Positions 16,819-26,082 of a stretch of DNA of 64,000 bases are shown here, in pieces. The notes under the pieces were generated by a model, which was given only the letters and a program-made list of their open reading frames with translations, made no database searches and was not told the DNA's origin. A program made the translations under genes and the position numbers. The stretch lies in NCBI RefSeq assembly GCF_026151335.1, contig NZ_JAMQPP010000010.1; one strand, 5' to 3'. Within the stretch, counting starts at the first letter, position 1. Each line of letters begins with the position of its first letter. The stretch comes from Leptospira_A soteropolitanensis (GTDB taxonomy: Bacteria > Spirochaetota > Leptospiria > Leptospirales > Leptospiraceae).

Positions 16819-17973
16819 TCCAGATTGTTTTTCAGCTAACCGGATGGCATTCAAAAGGTCTTCTGACAAAGTAGTTTCTCCAGTGTAGTAAAGGCGCAAT
16901 AACTTTCCATGTTCTATCAGTTTGTTTCGATATTCTGTTTCTTTGACAGAACCACGTGTTTCTTTCCATTTTAAATTATAGAATTCACAAGCCAGTTTAT
17001 GGAGATAATAATCTGATTTTCTTAATGAATAGGCTTTCTGTAAATATTCTTCCGAACGTTCCGACCACTCATCTCTTTTTTTACGACCATCTACTCCGAT
17101 ATCAGCCATATTCGAATGCAAAAGATTTAAAAAAGAAGTTTCAAAACTATAAAGCCAAACCTCGTAATTCTTAGGATAAAGATTTCGCGCTTCCTTTGCC
17201 ACTAGTGGCATAAGATCCAATTGTTTTTTGTTTTCCTTCCCTTCTGCTTTAAAATAGAAAGTTAAAAATCGCAAATAATCGATCAGAAATAACAACCTTT
17301 CTTGAGCATTCGAAAATCGTTCTCTATTTTTCCAAGCCATCGAATATTCAAATGCAGTCGAGACATATCCTTCCCCATCTTTCCAATGAGCTTTACCAAG
17401 CGCATAATGAGAATCAGGTGATCCTTGGTCAAGAGAAACAGAATGTTTGTACATTCTGAGGGCTTCTTCCATTTGCCCTTTGGCAAAATAATGGTCGCCT
17501 TTCTTTTTAGCCATAAAGGCTTCATCGTATTTTGTGGTATCCAATAACCTTGCGGCTGTTACAGGTCGATCTTCAATAAGTCGCAAATATCCTTCTCCGC
17601 GAACCTGCCATCCAAAAAAAGTAGTTTGGTAAACGGATTTTACCGTGATCATTCCCACAATGTTTCCATCCCGAAATGTTTTGTGGTCTTGGTTCTTTTC
17701 TAATAAATACAATGTTTGACCAACTCGAATTCCTTTCGGGTCACCCACTTTAATTGTTACAGTGTCGGGTCTTGTGTCCACTTCCAGTTCCTGTGAAAGT
17801 GTATCCACTTCATAATAACTGGCTTTTTCAATCCCTACAACCTCCCCCACAACAATCATCCGAAGTGGGTCAAGTGAGGCTTGGCTACGAAATGCAAAGG
17901 CTAACCGATCGGAAGACGATTGGGCAAAAGCTGACGTAACAAACAAAATAAAAAGGAAGAAGGAACGAAACAT
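16810..17973 (-). CDS. Exported TPR-repeat protein
   Basis: A 387-residue protein with a clear signal peptide (MFRSFFLFILFVTSAFA, cut before QSSS). Residues 35-130 are beta-rich and include a 'VGDPKGIRVGQTLYLLEK' segment; tetratricopeptide-like helices follow (about 150-215, 'AFMAKKKGDHYFAKGQMEEALRMY' region), then further helical repeats. Probably periplasmic and protein-binding. The partner is unknown. Its 3' end overlaps the convergent DUF1577-like gene by nine bases. Confidence 0.7.
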   Translation of the reverse strand: MFRSFFLFILFVTSAFAQSSSDRLAFAFRSQASLDPLRMIVVGEVVGIEKASYYEVDTLSQELEVDTRPDTVTIKVGDPKGIRVGQTLYLLEKNQDHKTFRDGNIVGMITVKSVYQTTFFGWQVRGEGYLRLIEDRPVTAARLLDTTKYDEAFMAKKKGDHYFAKGQMEEALRMYKHSVSLDQGSPDSHYALGKAHWKDGEGYVSTAFEYSMAWKNRERFSNAQERLLFLIDYLRFLTFYFKAEGKENKKQLDLMPLVAKEARNLYPKNYEVWLYSFETSFLNLLHSNMADIGVDGRKKRDEWSERSEEYLQKAYSLRKSDYYLHKLACEFYNLKWKETRGSVKETEYRNKLIEHGKLLRLYYTGETTLSEDLLNAIRLAEKQSGSL

Positions 17974-18021
17974 CTGGTTTAAAGATCGGCCAAAAAAGAA
18001 TCTTAGGGTGCAGAAAAACTG

Positions 18022-18053
18022 AATTCCCCACAGGTCCCGCGGGGAATTTTTTT
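18022..18053. terminator. Hairpin terminator
   Basis: An 8-bp perfect stem AATTCCCC (18022-18029) and GGGGAATT (18041-18048) with an 11-base loop. On the minus strand it is followed by CAGTTTTTC, suiting the end of the acylase operon; on the plus strand T7 follows directly. Confidence 0.6.
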
Positions 18054-18058
18054 AGAAA

Positions 18059-20611
18059 CTACTGAGGTCGGAATTCCAATCGGAATTTTCCAGCCCCCAC
18101 TTGCTCTTTTGAATACAAGATTTTCCTATGAACCCCACTTATATAATCATCCACTAAGTTCCCATAAAAGGGACTTGCAAGGTTTCCGCTATTCCCGATG
18201 GGAAGTTGGGTTACGGAATCCTCAAAGCGGCCATAATCAATCACTCTCCTTTTGGATGGACCGGCAGTAGCCGTCCAATCTTCTTTCATCAGTTTGTATT
18301 TTAAATTATTAACCACTTCGGCACCACCGGCAGAAGGAAGCGGACCAATATCAAAAATACCACCTATCAGTGGCAATACGCCGAGTGGATGAGGGTGTTT
18401 GATTTTGTATAAATTTTTCCATGTCCAAAGGCTCGGAGATGCAGAAAGATGTGTTTCTAAATACCGACCTGTTTCCTCAATCGATCTTTTGAGAATATCT
18501 TCTCTCGTTTCGATAATTCCTTCAGTTCGTAAGTCATCCCAATAGGGAGAATTTGTATTCCTTACGAATCGGCGATATGCATTCCAATACTCTGCCATAT
18601 CTCCATATAACTCAAAATTGGCGGGACCCATCTCATCAATTAACAATTCCCGAAGAGTGATATAAAAGAATACATCGTAAACAGCAGCTCCTTGCGACTC
18701 GGGGAAATGTTCAAAATTCCATTTTTTTAATATCCCCAGAACTTTTTTGCCATTGGGAGTTTTTGCTTCTTTGACCGTTGATAAAACAAGATCTAAATAC
18801 TCAGGTGCAAAGGAAGAGACGGTATCGTTTTGGATTGCTGCGAGGTCTTCCAAACTCCACTTTTCTTTTGTTTCCAAAATACCAACTAACCTTTGAAAAC
18901 GATCAGGTGGTTGCCAGTTTCCTTCTGGTTTTCCAAGCCCGGTGAGAGATTTACTTGTCACTTGGTTGTTTGCTGTGACGATGATTCCATTTTTTGGATT
19001 GATGATCTTTGGATTGTCTTTTGCCGAAACATAACCAACCACATCATTTTCACCAGTTGAACCTTCTAAAATTTTACGAGAATTACCCGATTTTAAAATC
19101 GGAAATCTTCCCACAGCATAATAAGCAATGTTTCCATTTTTATCCGCATAACTAAAATTTAGACCTGGTGCCCCAATCATTGAAGAAGCAGAATCAAGTT
19201 CTGCAAATGATTTGGATTTTCCCATTTGAAAAAGAACATCAAGAAGTGGGTTTTGTACATGATGGTGAGCCCAATACAAACTCACAGGCCTTCCCTTAAA
19301 TCCTTTGATATGTTCTGTAATCAGAGGACCGTGATTTGTGATCCCTACTTCAAATGGAATTTCGGTTCCATCCTTTTTACGAATTGGATCGCGATAATAA
19401 GTTAACTCTTTCCATGTATTTCCTGCTTTGAATTTTCCACCTTCGATGGTTTCTAAATACAAGTTAACATCATCTTGTTCCAACATGGTAAGCCCCCATG
19501 CCTTATCTCTGTTATGTGCGATGAGAGGGAAAGGAATGATAGATAGAAAATATCCATAATTTTCATATCCTGGATATTCAATATAGGCTTCATACCAAGC
19601 CCCAGGATTGGAAAGAGCGATATGTGGATCATTGGCAAGAACGGCACCTCCACTTTCAGAACGACTGGGAGCCACAAGCCAAGAGTTACTACCTTCTAAC
19701 GGCTCAATCGGTAACTGCAATTGGTTCACAAAAGAAACGAGTTGTTTTAGATTTAGAACATCCTCTCCACCCGATTGCTTTTTGATCTGAAGATTTTGGG
19801 AAAGCTTCGGAGAAAGAATTCGTTTCTCAGTGGAAGTCAAACTTGAGTTTTGTTTCATGGATGGATTTATTTTTTCGATATCCTGACCGTAAGCTAACCG
19901 CTGTACACCCGGTTGTGTTTCCAGAATCGTCGCATTGGTTTCAAAATCATAACGTGGGAAAAGTTCGTTTGCAGACCTACCCTTAAGTTCCGACTCCATA
20001 ATGGTGTACAAACTGTCCGATTTGATTCCTTCCGCAAAAGAAAAACCCATATAAAACAAAAAAGAAATAGCATCTACTCGATCAAAGGGTTTCGGTTTGA
20101 TTCCAAGAATGGTATACTCAATTGGCAAATTGTCTTCAGATACGAAATGATTTACCCCATCCAAAAACCAGTCTAGTTGCTCCCATGCCTCAGGATAAAT
20201 ATGATCCTTTTGATTGGCATACTCTTCCGCCGTTTTTTTTAAGAGAAGAGATTTCAAAAACTGATCTGTGGGAATGAGTTTTTCACCAAAAATTTCAGTG
20301 AGTTCCCCTTTCCCAATTCGTCTTTGTAATTCCATCTGGAAAATACGATCCTGGGCCATTGTATAACCTAACGCAAAATAGGCGGAACGTGCATCGCCTC
20401 CTACGATATGAGGAATTCCTGCTTCGTCTCGGATCACAGTCACAGGAGAAGTTAGCTTATCAGAAATAATTTCTCCGCTATACTTAGGTGCTTTTAAGGC
20501 AACAAGCCCCCAAAACAAAAGATGTAAGGTGACGGGAAGGGTGAGAATCAAAAGAAGAAAGAGACTCACGTATGGTCTCTTTCGGATGAATTTTTTTGTT
20601 TTTTCTAACAT
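18059..20611 (-). CDS. Penicillin acylase-family Ntn hydrolase
   Basis: An 850-residue member of the penicillin G/AHL acylase family: a precursor that cleaves itself to expose an N-terminal serine and hydrolyses amide bonds. A basic start and one membrane helix (about 12-36) give export or anchoring. The alpha-chain region has 'VIRDEAGIPHIVGGD' and 'FALGYTMAQDRIFQMELQRR'; the linker precedes the processing site with nucleophile serine in 'EGSNSWLVAPSRS', followed by 'LANDPHIALSNPG'. The natural substrate cannot be told from sequence; acyl-homoserine lactones and other acyl-amides are possible. It is three bases downstream of the anchored 400-residue protein. Confidence 0.88.
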   Translation of the reverse strand: MLEKTKKFIRKRPYVSLFLLLILTLPVTLHLLFWGLVALKAPKYSGEIISDKLTSPVTVIRDEAGIPHIVGGDARSAYFALGYTMAQDRIFQMELQRRIGKGELTEIFGEKLIPTDQFLKSLLLKKTAEEYANQKDHIYPEAWEQLDWFLDGVNHFVSEDNLPIEYTILGIKPKPFDRVDAISFLFYMGFSFAEGIKSDSLYTIMESELKGRSANELFPRYDFETNATILETQPGVQRLAYGQDIEKINPSMKQNSSLTSTEKRILSPKLSQNLQIKKQSGGEDVLNLKQLVSFVNQLQLPIEPLEGSNSWLVAPSRSESGGAVLANDPHIALSNPGAWYEAYIEYPGYENYGYFLSIIPFPLIAHNRDKAWGLTMLEQDDVNLYLETIEGGKFKAGNTWKELTYYRDPIRKKDGTEIPFEVGITNHGPLITEHIKGFKGRPVSLYWAHHHVQNPLLDVLFQMGKSKSFAELDSASSMIGAPGLNFSYADKNGNIAYYAVGRFPILKSGNSRKILEGSTGENDVVGYVSAKDNPKIINPKNGIIVTANNQVTSKSLTGLGKPEGNWQPPDRFQRLVGILETKEKWSLEDLAAIQNDTVSSFAPEYLDLVLSTVKEAKTPNGKKVLGILKKWNFEHFPESQGAAVYDVFFYITLRELLIDEMGPANFELYGDMAEYWNAYRRFVRNTNSPYWDDLRTEGIIETREDILKRSIEETGRYLETHLSASPSLWTWKNLYKIKHPHPLGVLPLIGGIFDIGPLPSAGGAEVVNNLKYKLMKEDWTATAGPSKRRVIDYGRFEDSVTQLPIGNSGNLASPFYGNLVDDYISGVHRKILYSKEQVGAGKFRLEFRPQ

Positions 20612-20614
20612 AGG

Positions 20615-21817
20615 TTATTGTAGTGCTTTGATTTGACGAATGCGATTTTGTTTGTCTGCCGAATCCCACGCTGCATTCGAGAAGGATTCCACTTTATAAT
20701 ATTTTGTTTTGTATTCCTCTTTGTATGGAACAACGAGTTCACGATCTGGTTCTGTTGTTTTTGCCGCTTGGATTTTTCTGAGACCTTCTGCCCCTTGGTT
20801 AAACCATTCAGGATCAATGGGTAAGTTTACGCGGTGTCCCCGAAAGGATGTCGCAATGTATGGACCATCTAAATCTTTATCACGAAGGATTTTTCCAAAA
20901 AAAGTAAATTCTACTTCGTTAGAACCAGAAACCAAATCGCCATCATATACTGCATATGCGATATATTCTCCATTCTTTTCGTCTTTTAAATTTGCTTCTA
21001 AATGGTACTTCCCTTTTTTATAAACATTCACTACTGCGCGAACAATCAATGATCCATCTTGTAAAGAATCAGAAAAAACTCCGTTAAATTCAGCTGGAAT
21101 GGAAGGACTAGAAAAGAAACTCGAAGTAAGCGTTGTTTTTAAATTTTCTGGTCCGTAAGTGATTTCTGCAACAAGAGACATTTGTCCCCAATCTGCTTTT
21201 TGTGGTTTCCAAGAGAAAGTGAAAATATTATCCCCTCTCGTTTGGTCTCCATCAGTTCCATTGTCATTCACAGAAGCGCTGACAACTCCATACCTTTGTC
21301 CTTCCCATTCTTTAAAAACTTGATGAGAATCGATAGATACCTTCACTCGATTTCTTGCTTTGTCACGACATTCTAATGTTACGTACATCATATCTTTGTT
21401 TCCGATCACGGCCCAAGTTTTCGGTTGGAATAAACATACATAGCCCGTTGGTTCGTTCGTTTTTGGATCAATGGAATAATCAGGGGAAGTTTCAATAATG
21501 AAAGGGAAAGCCAAATCATGATTGAGAATGGACATCGGTCTTGAGAAAGGAGGGTATTCAGCCCATTCTAGATACTTTTCTAAAATATATTCAGGAGTGG
21601 CGCCATCGTCAGGAATCCCACCGGATCCATCTGATCCACTTCCAGAACTATCATCACCTTGCGTTGGATCTGAGCTACTTGCCATCCTTTCTTGTCTGGC
21701 TTTCTCTCTAGCATCTTGATCAGAACCAACATTATCCTTAATGAAAAAGAAGATAAGGCCAATTACGACCAATATAACAACTGCTAGATACACACCGTAT
21801 CTACGAATTAAATCCAT
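20615..21817 (-). CDS. Membrane-anchored protein of unknown function, 400 residues
   Basis: One N-terminal helix (about 8-27, 'YGVYLAVVILVVIGLIFFFI') is followed by a low-complexity Ser/Gly/Asp linker (45-75), then a beta-rich extracytoplasmic region with Ig-like character ('DDGSLIVRAVVNVYKKGKYHLEANL' type strands). I do not recognise the family. It directly precedes the acylase gene (three bases), suggesting a shared operon and perhaps a shared envelope role. Confidence 0.7.
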   Translation of the reverse strand: MDLIRRYGVYLAVVILVVIGLIFFFIKDNVGSDQDAREKARQERMASSSDPTQGDDSSGSGSDGSGGIPDDGATPEYILEKYLEWAEYPPFSRPMSILNHDLAFPFIIETSPDYSIDPKTNEPTGYVCLFQPKTWAVIGNKDMMYVTLECRDKARNRVKVSIDSHQVFKEWEGQRYGVVSASVNDNGTDGDQTRGDNIFTFSWKPQKADWGQMSLVAEITYGPENLKTTLTSSFFSSPSIPAEFNGVFSDSLQDGSLIVRAVVNVYKKGKYHLEANLKDEKNGEYIAYAVYDGDLVSGSNEVEFTFFGKILRDKDLDGPYIATSFRGHRVNLPIDPEWFNQGAEGLRKIQAAKTTEPDRELVVPYKEEYKTKYYKVESFSNAAWDSADKQNRIRQIKALQ

Positions 21818-21887
21818 ACGCTCCCATCCTTTTGTTTTATAAAACGGATAAGAGCCTTGTCGGTTTTAAAACTATGTAAAGTAAAAT

Positions 21888-22544
21888 TTAGATAGAAAGA
21901 AGACTCGCAACCGTTTCGGATATCAGGCTTTGTGTTGGAGTGGGCATTGATTTCCATTCATCATAATACCGGTACACTGATCGCGAATACTCTGGAATCC
22001 CTCCAAATCGTTTATAACCACCAAGTCCAGCGTTGTATGATAACAATGCTGCCTCCAAGGAATCAGTGCGTTCGATTAAGTAATTCAAATAAAGAACACC
22101 AATGTACAAATTTATTTCTGGATCATATAAGTCCTTGTCAGAAGAAAAAGGAATTCCTTCTTTTTCAGCCAACCACTTGGCTGTTGCTGGCATCACTTGC
22201 ATCAGGCCAAGAGCTCCTTTATATGATTTAGCTCGTTTATGGAACTGTGATTCTGTATGCACAAGGCCTACCAAAAATCCTAATTTGTCGTGCCGCTCTT
22301 TTTGATTTCCACTGGGAAGACGAAGGCCCAGCGCGGCATTTTCCATCGCTTTTACCAACTCGCCTCTTTCCTTGGGAGAAAGGTTTGGCCTGTGTTTGGC
22401 AATGTAAGACTCCAATTTCCATTTGGAAGATTCATTACGGACGGAAAGTCCGGCAGAACTGATCTTTCCATAGGATTCTGTTAGGAAAAGGACCAAAATC
22501 AGTCCAGTTCCTAGAATTTGAGTGATTGTATTTTGTTTTCGCAT
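21888..22544 (-). CDS. SLT-type lytic transglycosylase
   Basis: A 218-residue exported muramidase that cleaves peptidoglycan. A hydrophobic N-terminal signal (about 8-25) is followed by a single SLT domain: catalytic Glu in 'GLVHTESQFH', the 'GALGLMQVMPATAKWL' motif, 'NLYIGVLYLNYL' and 'ALLSYNAGLGGYKR'. There is no LysM or other wall-binding domain. It lies divergent from a histidine kinase across a 160-base region holding two palindromic operators. Confidence 0.9.
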   Translation of the reverse strand: MRKQNTITQILGTGLILVLFLTESYGKISSAGLSVRNESSKWKLESYIAKHRPNLSPKERGELVKAMENAALGLRLPSGNQKERHDKLGFLVGLVHTESQFHKRAKSYKGALGLMQVMPATAKWLAEKEGIPFSSDKDLYDPEINLYIGVLYLNYLIERTDSLEAALLSYNAGLGGYKRFGGIPEYSRSVYRYYDEWKSMPTPTQSLISETVASLLSI

Positions 22545-22569
22545 TGGGTCCTCTTGGCCGCATTTTTAT

Positions 22570-22642
22570 TTGTGCATCGCACAATAAGTCCATGATTCGA
22601 CACTACCTCGTAGAGACAAGCCCAATCTTGTGCAACGCACAA
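22570..22642. promoter_or_regulatory. Paired palindromic operator TTGTGC-N3-GCACAA
   Basis: Two perfect 15-bp palindromes, TTGTGCATCGCACAA (22570-22584) and TTGTGCAACGCACAA (22628-22642), both followed by TAA and differing at one of 18 bases, lie 58 bp centre to centre in the divergent region between the lytic transglycosylase and the histidine kinase. The first is 25 bases from the transglycosylase start. This is the expected look of a regulator binding both divergent promoters; the regulator is unknown. Confidence 0.7.
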
Positions 22643-22706
22643 TAAAAACCAATGCGGGAAACGAAATGCTTGCCGAAAGTCAAATCTCAGGGATTTCTGG
22701 ATTGGC

Positions 22707-25088
22707 TTGGCACCCTTACTGAATCTATACAGTTTCTTTTATTTTGGGCTCTGTTTGGTGAGTGGGATAGCCTTTGTCTACTTTATGTCACGAAAGGAGG
22801 ACTTAACACCCACCTTCCGCGGCCTCCTTGTCCCTTTGTTCTGTCTCTTTTTTTGGTCAGTGGCCTGGTCGATTTGCAATTCATTTGTCGCACCGTGGAC
22901 TGCCTATGTTTTTGTTTTTTTGAAAAATCCATTCATTTTGGTGTTGGGAATCGCTACCTCAAACCTTGCCTTCGGATTCCAAGAAAATAGTTTTCCAGGC
23001 TGGAAAAAATGGAGCCTTCGTATCCATATCATTCTTTCTGTGTTTGCGATTCTTTCCAACGGGATCGGTTTTTTTTTCCGGGACATCCTTTTTGATCCCA
23101 AAATGGAATTTTATGTTCCAGACCAACACTCTTCCTCACTTCTTGTCCAACTTTCCATTATTTCCATCGCAGGAACTTTATGTTTAATTCTTGGGAATAC
23201 AACAACTGTATTAATCGCGAAGTATCTAAAGTTACAAGGTTTACAAAAAAGATATATTGGAGGATTTATTTTAGCGATCCTTGGAATTCTTTCTTTGGCT
23301 TTTGCCGATATTCTCGTTGACCTAAATTATTTTAGCAAACCAACCTTTCTTTTTTTACTTACTAACCTAACAATCATTATCATGACCATTCTTGTTTTGG
23401 TTTCTCTCAACCAAGAAACAATTCCGTCTACAGTCGGATTCAAAATCATGACATTTAATTTAACCGTATTATATTTAATCCTCTCCATTGTTGCTAATTT
23501 TTTATTTAACCGCTTCCGCATAGATTTTCAAAATGAAATGAGTCGTGAAAAACATAGTATCAAAACACAATTGGAATTGGGGTCCACTTATCCTTTTGTT
23601 TATCTTTCAGAACTTGTCATCGACATTCAAAATCAAAATTTTCGAATCAATAAAGCAAACTATACAAAAGAAGATATAAAAATTATTCAGAAGATACCCA
23701 CTTCTTTCGAATCCTTTAAACTACAGTCATTTTCTAGTAATCCCGGTGGAATCTATTGGACTTCGGATTTTTATGCAAAGAATCACCACTTCTTCATTGC
23801 AATCCCCTACATTGAATACAGAAACACTGTACACAAAACCGTTGTTTGGCTGATAGTCACATTACTTTTCTCTTTATTTACAATCTTTATGTTATATCCC
23901 GTTTTACACAAAACGAGCATCGTTTATCCATTAACTAGGTTACTTGCGGGGATCAGAAAAATGCATTCGGGGGATTTGTTCGTTACTGTCAAAGTATCCA
24001 GCAAAGATGAAATTGGTGAGTTATCCAATAGCTTTAATGAAATGATTTCTATTGTTCGTGATGCAAGATTGCAGTTGGAACAAAAAATTAAAGAACGCAC
24101 AGAATCATTAAACCAAACCATTTTAGAGCTTAAAGAAACCCAAGAGCAACTTTTACAAGCAGAGCGAATGTCTACTCTTGGAAAAATTGCAGCCAGTGTA
24201 GCACATGAAATCAATAACCCACTAGCAGCGATTAAAGGAAGTATCCAGTTTATCAAAGATGGTCAGGCTAATGTTGTGGGTTCAGAAAAAACAGAAACAG
24301 TTCTTTTAGCAGAACAATTTTTGGAAGAATTCAAAACCCAAAAACGATCTGAAGTTACATCCAGGTTCAAAAGAAAAAAAGAACTCATCGCCTATTTTAA
24401 ATCCAAATCAGTCCCAGATCCCATTTCTCTGGCAGATACTTGTTTCGATTTTAAAATTGAAACCATTCCAGAACCATACCAAAAGTTATTTGATACCGAA
24501 GAAGGAAGAAACACTTTCCAATCCAAACTCAATGATTTTGTCATTGGGTTTCATTTAGGGATTATTGAGACGGCAGTGGAGCGAGCCTCAAAGATTGTTT
24601 TTGCCCTCAAACATCATTCCTATGCAGGTCCTAAGGAATCACAAAAACTCCTCTCTCTAAGAGAGGGAATTGAATCTGTTCTTTCGATGTATTCCACTAG
24701 TTGGAAACAAAATATCGAAATAGATTGGAAAGTCAGTGGAGATCCGGTCATCCTCGGCCACGCCGACGAACTCGTGCAAGTTTGGACCAACTTAATCTAT
24801 AATGCTATCCAAGCCTGTCCTAAAGAAGGGGGGAAAATCCAAATTTTTCTACACGAGGAAACAATGGATGCCCTGGTAACTATCGAAGACAATGGCAAAG
24901 GAATTCCTGAAGAGATTTTACCCCGTATCTTTGAACCTTTTTTTACCACGAAGGAACTGGGAATGGGCACAGGCCTGGGTCTTTCTATCGTCCAGAAAAT
25001 CATCCAAAACCACGGTGGAAACATCCATGTGGAAAGTCGTCCCGGCAAAACCCTATTTACAATCCGCATTCCCCTAGCAAAATCCTAG
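22707..25088 (+). CDS. Orphan membrane sensor histidine kinase
   Basis: A 793-residue kinase. About seven to eight membrane helices occupy residues 5-270, an extracytoplasmic segment 275-375, another helix near 380-400, then HAMP (about 405-455), a coiled coil, the H-box with phospho-acceptor H500 (SVAHEINNPLAAIKGS), and a HATPase domain with N-box (NLIYNAIQA), G1 (DNGKGIPEEIL), F (FEPFFTT) and G2 (GMGTGLGLS). The stretch between H-box and HATPase is about 100 residues longer than usual. The start is TTG at 22707; no in-frame ATG lies upstream, and the ribosome site is weak. No response regulator is adjacent. Confidence 0.88.
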   Translation: MAPLLNLYSFFYFGLCLVSGIAFVYFMSRKEDLTPTFRGLLVPLFCLFFWSVAWSICNSFVAPWTAYVFVFLKNPFILVLGIATSNLAFGFQENSFPGWKKWSLRIHIILSVFAILSNGIGFFFRDILFDPKMEFYVPDQHSSSLLVQLSIISIAGTLCLILGNTTTVLIAKYLKLQGLQKRYIGGFILAILGILSLAFADILVDLNYFSKPTFLFLLTNLTIIIMTILVLVSLNQETIPSTVGFKIMTFNLTVLYLILSIVANFLFNRFRIDFQNEMSREKHSIKTQLELGSTYPFVYLSELVIDIQNQNFRINKANYTKEDIKIIQKIPTSFESFKLQSFSSNPGGIYWTSDFYAKNHHFFIAIPYIEYRNTVHKTVVWLIVTLLFSLFTIFMLYPVLHKTSIVYPLTRLLAGIRKMHSGDLFVTVKVSSKDEIGELSNSFNEMISIVRDARLQLEQKIKERTESLNQTILELKETQEQLLQAERMSTLGKIAASVAHEINNPLAAIKGSIQFIKDGQANVVGSEKTETVLLAEQFLEEFKTQKRSEVTSRFKRKKELIAYFKSKSVPDPISLADTCFDFKIETIPEPYQKLFDTEEGRNTFQSKLNDFVIGFHLGIIETAVERASKIVFALKHHSYAGPKESQKLLSLREGIESVLSMYSTSWKQNIEIDWKVSGDPVILGHADELVQVWTNLIYNAIQACPKEGGKIQIFLHEETMDALVTIEDNGKGIPEEILPRIFEPFFTTKELGMGTGLGLSIVQKIIQNHGGNIHVESRPGKTLFTIRIPLAKS

Positions 25089-25171
25089 GATCCAAACCTA
25101 AAGATTGTCAGAGAAAACCCGACAATGGCAAAAATATGTTAAAATTTTGTCGAAATTTGTAAAAAAATTTC

Positions 25172-25198
25172 TTGTCAATCTTTTGCCAAACTTATAAA
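25172..25198 (+). promoter_or_regulatory. Possible promoter of the first tandem secreted protein gene
   Basis: TTGTCA (25172-25177) and TATAAA (25193-25198) are separated by 15 bases, short of the usual 17, about 38 bases before the ATG at 25236. The rest of this 147-base gap is AT-rich, with a weak ATTGTC/GACAAT inverted repeat near 25107-25129. Only a suggestion. Confidence 0.3.
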
Positions 25199-25235
25199 AC
25201 AAGGAGAACATACCTTTAAAAAATAGGAAAACAAA

Positions 25236-26042
25236 ATGCGAACGATACTAGCAACCATTACGGCAGTCCTTTTAGCGGGATCCCTAAGTGCCCAAACTTA
25301 CACAGTCTTCATTCATGGAAAATCGGACAAAAATCATAATGGTGTGGGTACTACTGACGTAAACAGCTACTGGGGTTCTTCCGTTAACTCTGTAGGTGGA
25401 ACAAGAATTTTTATTGGATATGATGGAACAAGCGACCCACGTTCTTATGGATCCTCTCGGGCCCAAACTAATATCGCTACTGGACTTACAAACTATTGCA
25501 AAGGATCCAACTCTTGTAAGATTGTTTGTCACTCTGCTGGATGTTATGCGATTGAATATTGGTTGGCTAATCTCGGTTCCACTGCATCGGCAAAAGGATT
25601 TAATCTAACAAAAGTCACTGCCCTTGCTGCTGCTTCCGGTGGATCAGAACTTGCAAACGCGCTGAATGGAATCACATTTGGATTTGGTGGGAATGCAATG
25701 GACAAATCTCTCATTGTTACCACAGCTCGTGGTGCCTTCAATCACAACAACACTGCTGGTGTTGCCGTAAACCACGTTCCTGGTTACAAAGGTATGATCG
25801 GTGCTTCCCTCATCCTTCCTGGAGAAGACGATTATGCTGTAGCATATCACTCTTCTTGTGGTTACAACCGAACTGGCGGATTAAATAAATGCCAAACATC
25901 CCTCACTCAATACGAAGGGCTCTGGCCATTTGGATCTAACAAAACATATAACCAATACAGTGGACACTACCGTGCTCCGTCTGTATCATCCACAGGACTT
26001 TATCTAGACCACGGCCAAATCAAAACCGAAGGTTGGAGATAG
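25236..26042 (+). CDS. Secreted alpha/beta-hydrolase-like protein, tandem copy 1
   Basis: A 268-residue exported protein: signal peptide 1-19 (cut SLSA before QTY), then a mature domain beginning 'YTVFIHGKSDKNHNGVG'. The IHG segment fits an oxyanion-hole motif and CHSAG (98-102, S100) a serine-hydrolase nucleophile elbow; 'ALAAASGGSEL' and a final 'LYLDHGQI' could carry the remaining triad residues. Many cysteines (C88, C94, C98, C103 and a later pair) suggest disulfides. This points to a PGAP1/lipase-like fold, but activity is inferred. It is followed by two close paralogues. Confidence 0.75.
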   Translation: MRTILATITAVLLAGSLSAQTYTVFIHGKSDKNHNGVGTTDVNSYWGSSVNSVGGTRIFIGYDGTSDPRSYGSSRAQTNIATGLTNYCKGSNSCKIVCHSAGCYAIEYWLANLGSTASAKGFNLTKVTALAAASGGSELANALNGITFGFGGNAMDKSLIVTTARGAFNHNNTAGVAVNHVPGYKGMIGASLILPGEDDYAVAYHSSCGYNRTGGLNKCQTSLTQYEGLWPFGSNKTYNQYSGHYRAPSVSSTGLYLDHGQIKTEGWR

Positions 26043-26082
26043 TTAACCGGTATCATTTAAAGAAAGGAAAAGGAAAAAAGAG

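Noticed and set aside
22652..22990. 112-residue plus-strand ORF over the kinase N-terminus
   Set aside because: It is a shadow frame; the kinase frame encodes clear membrane helices continuous with HAMP and kinase domains.
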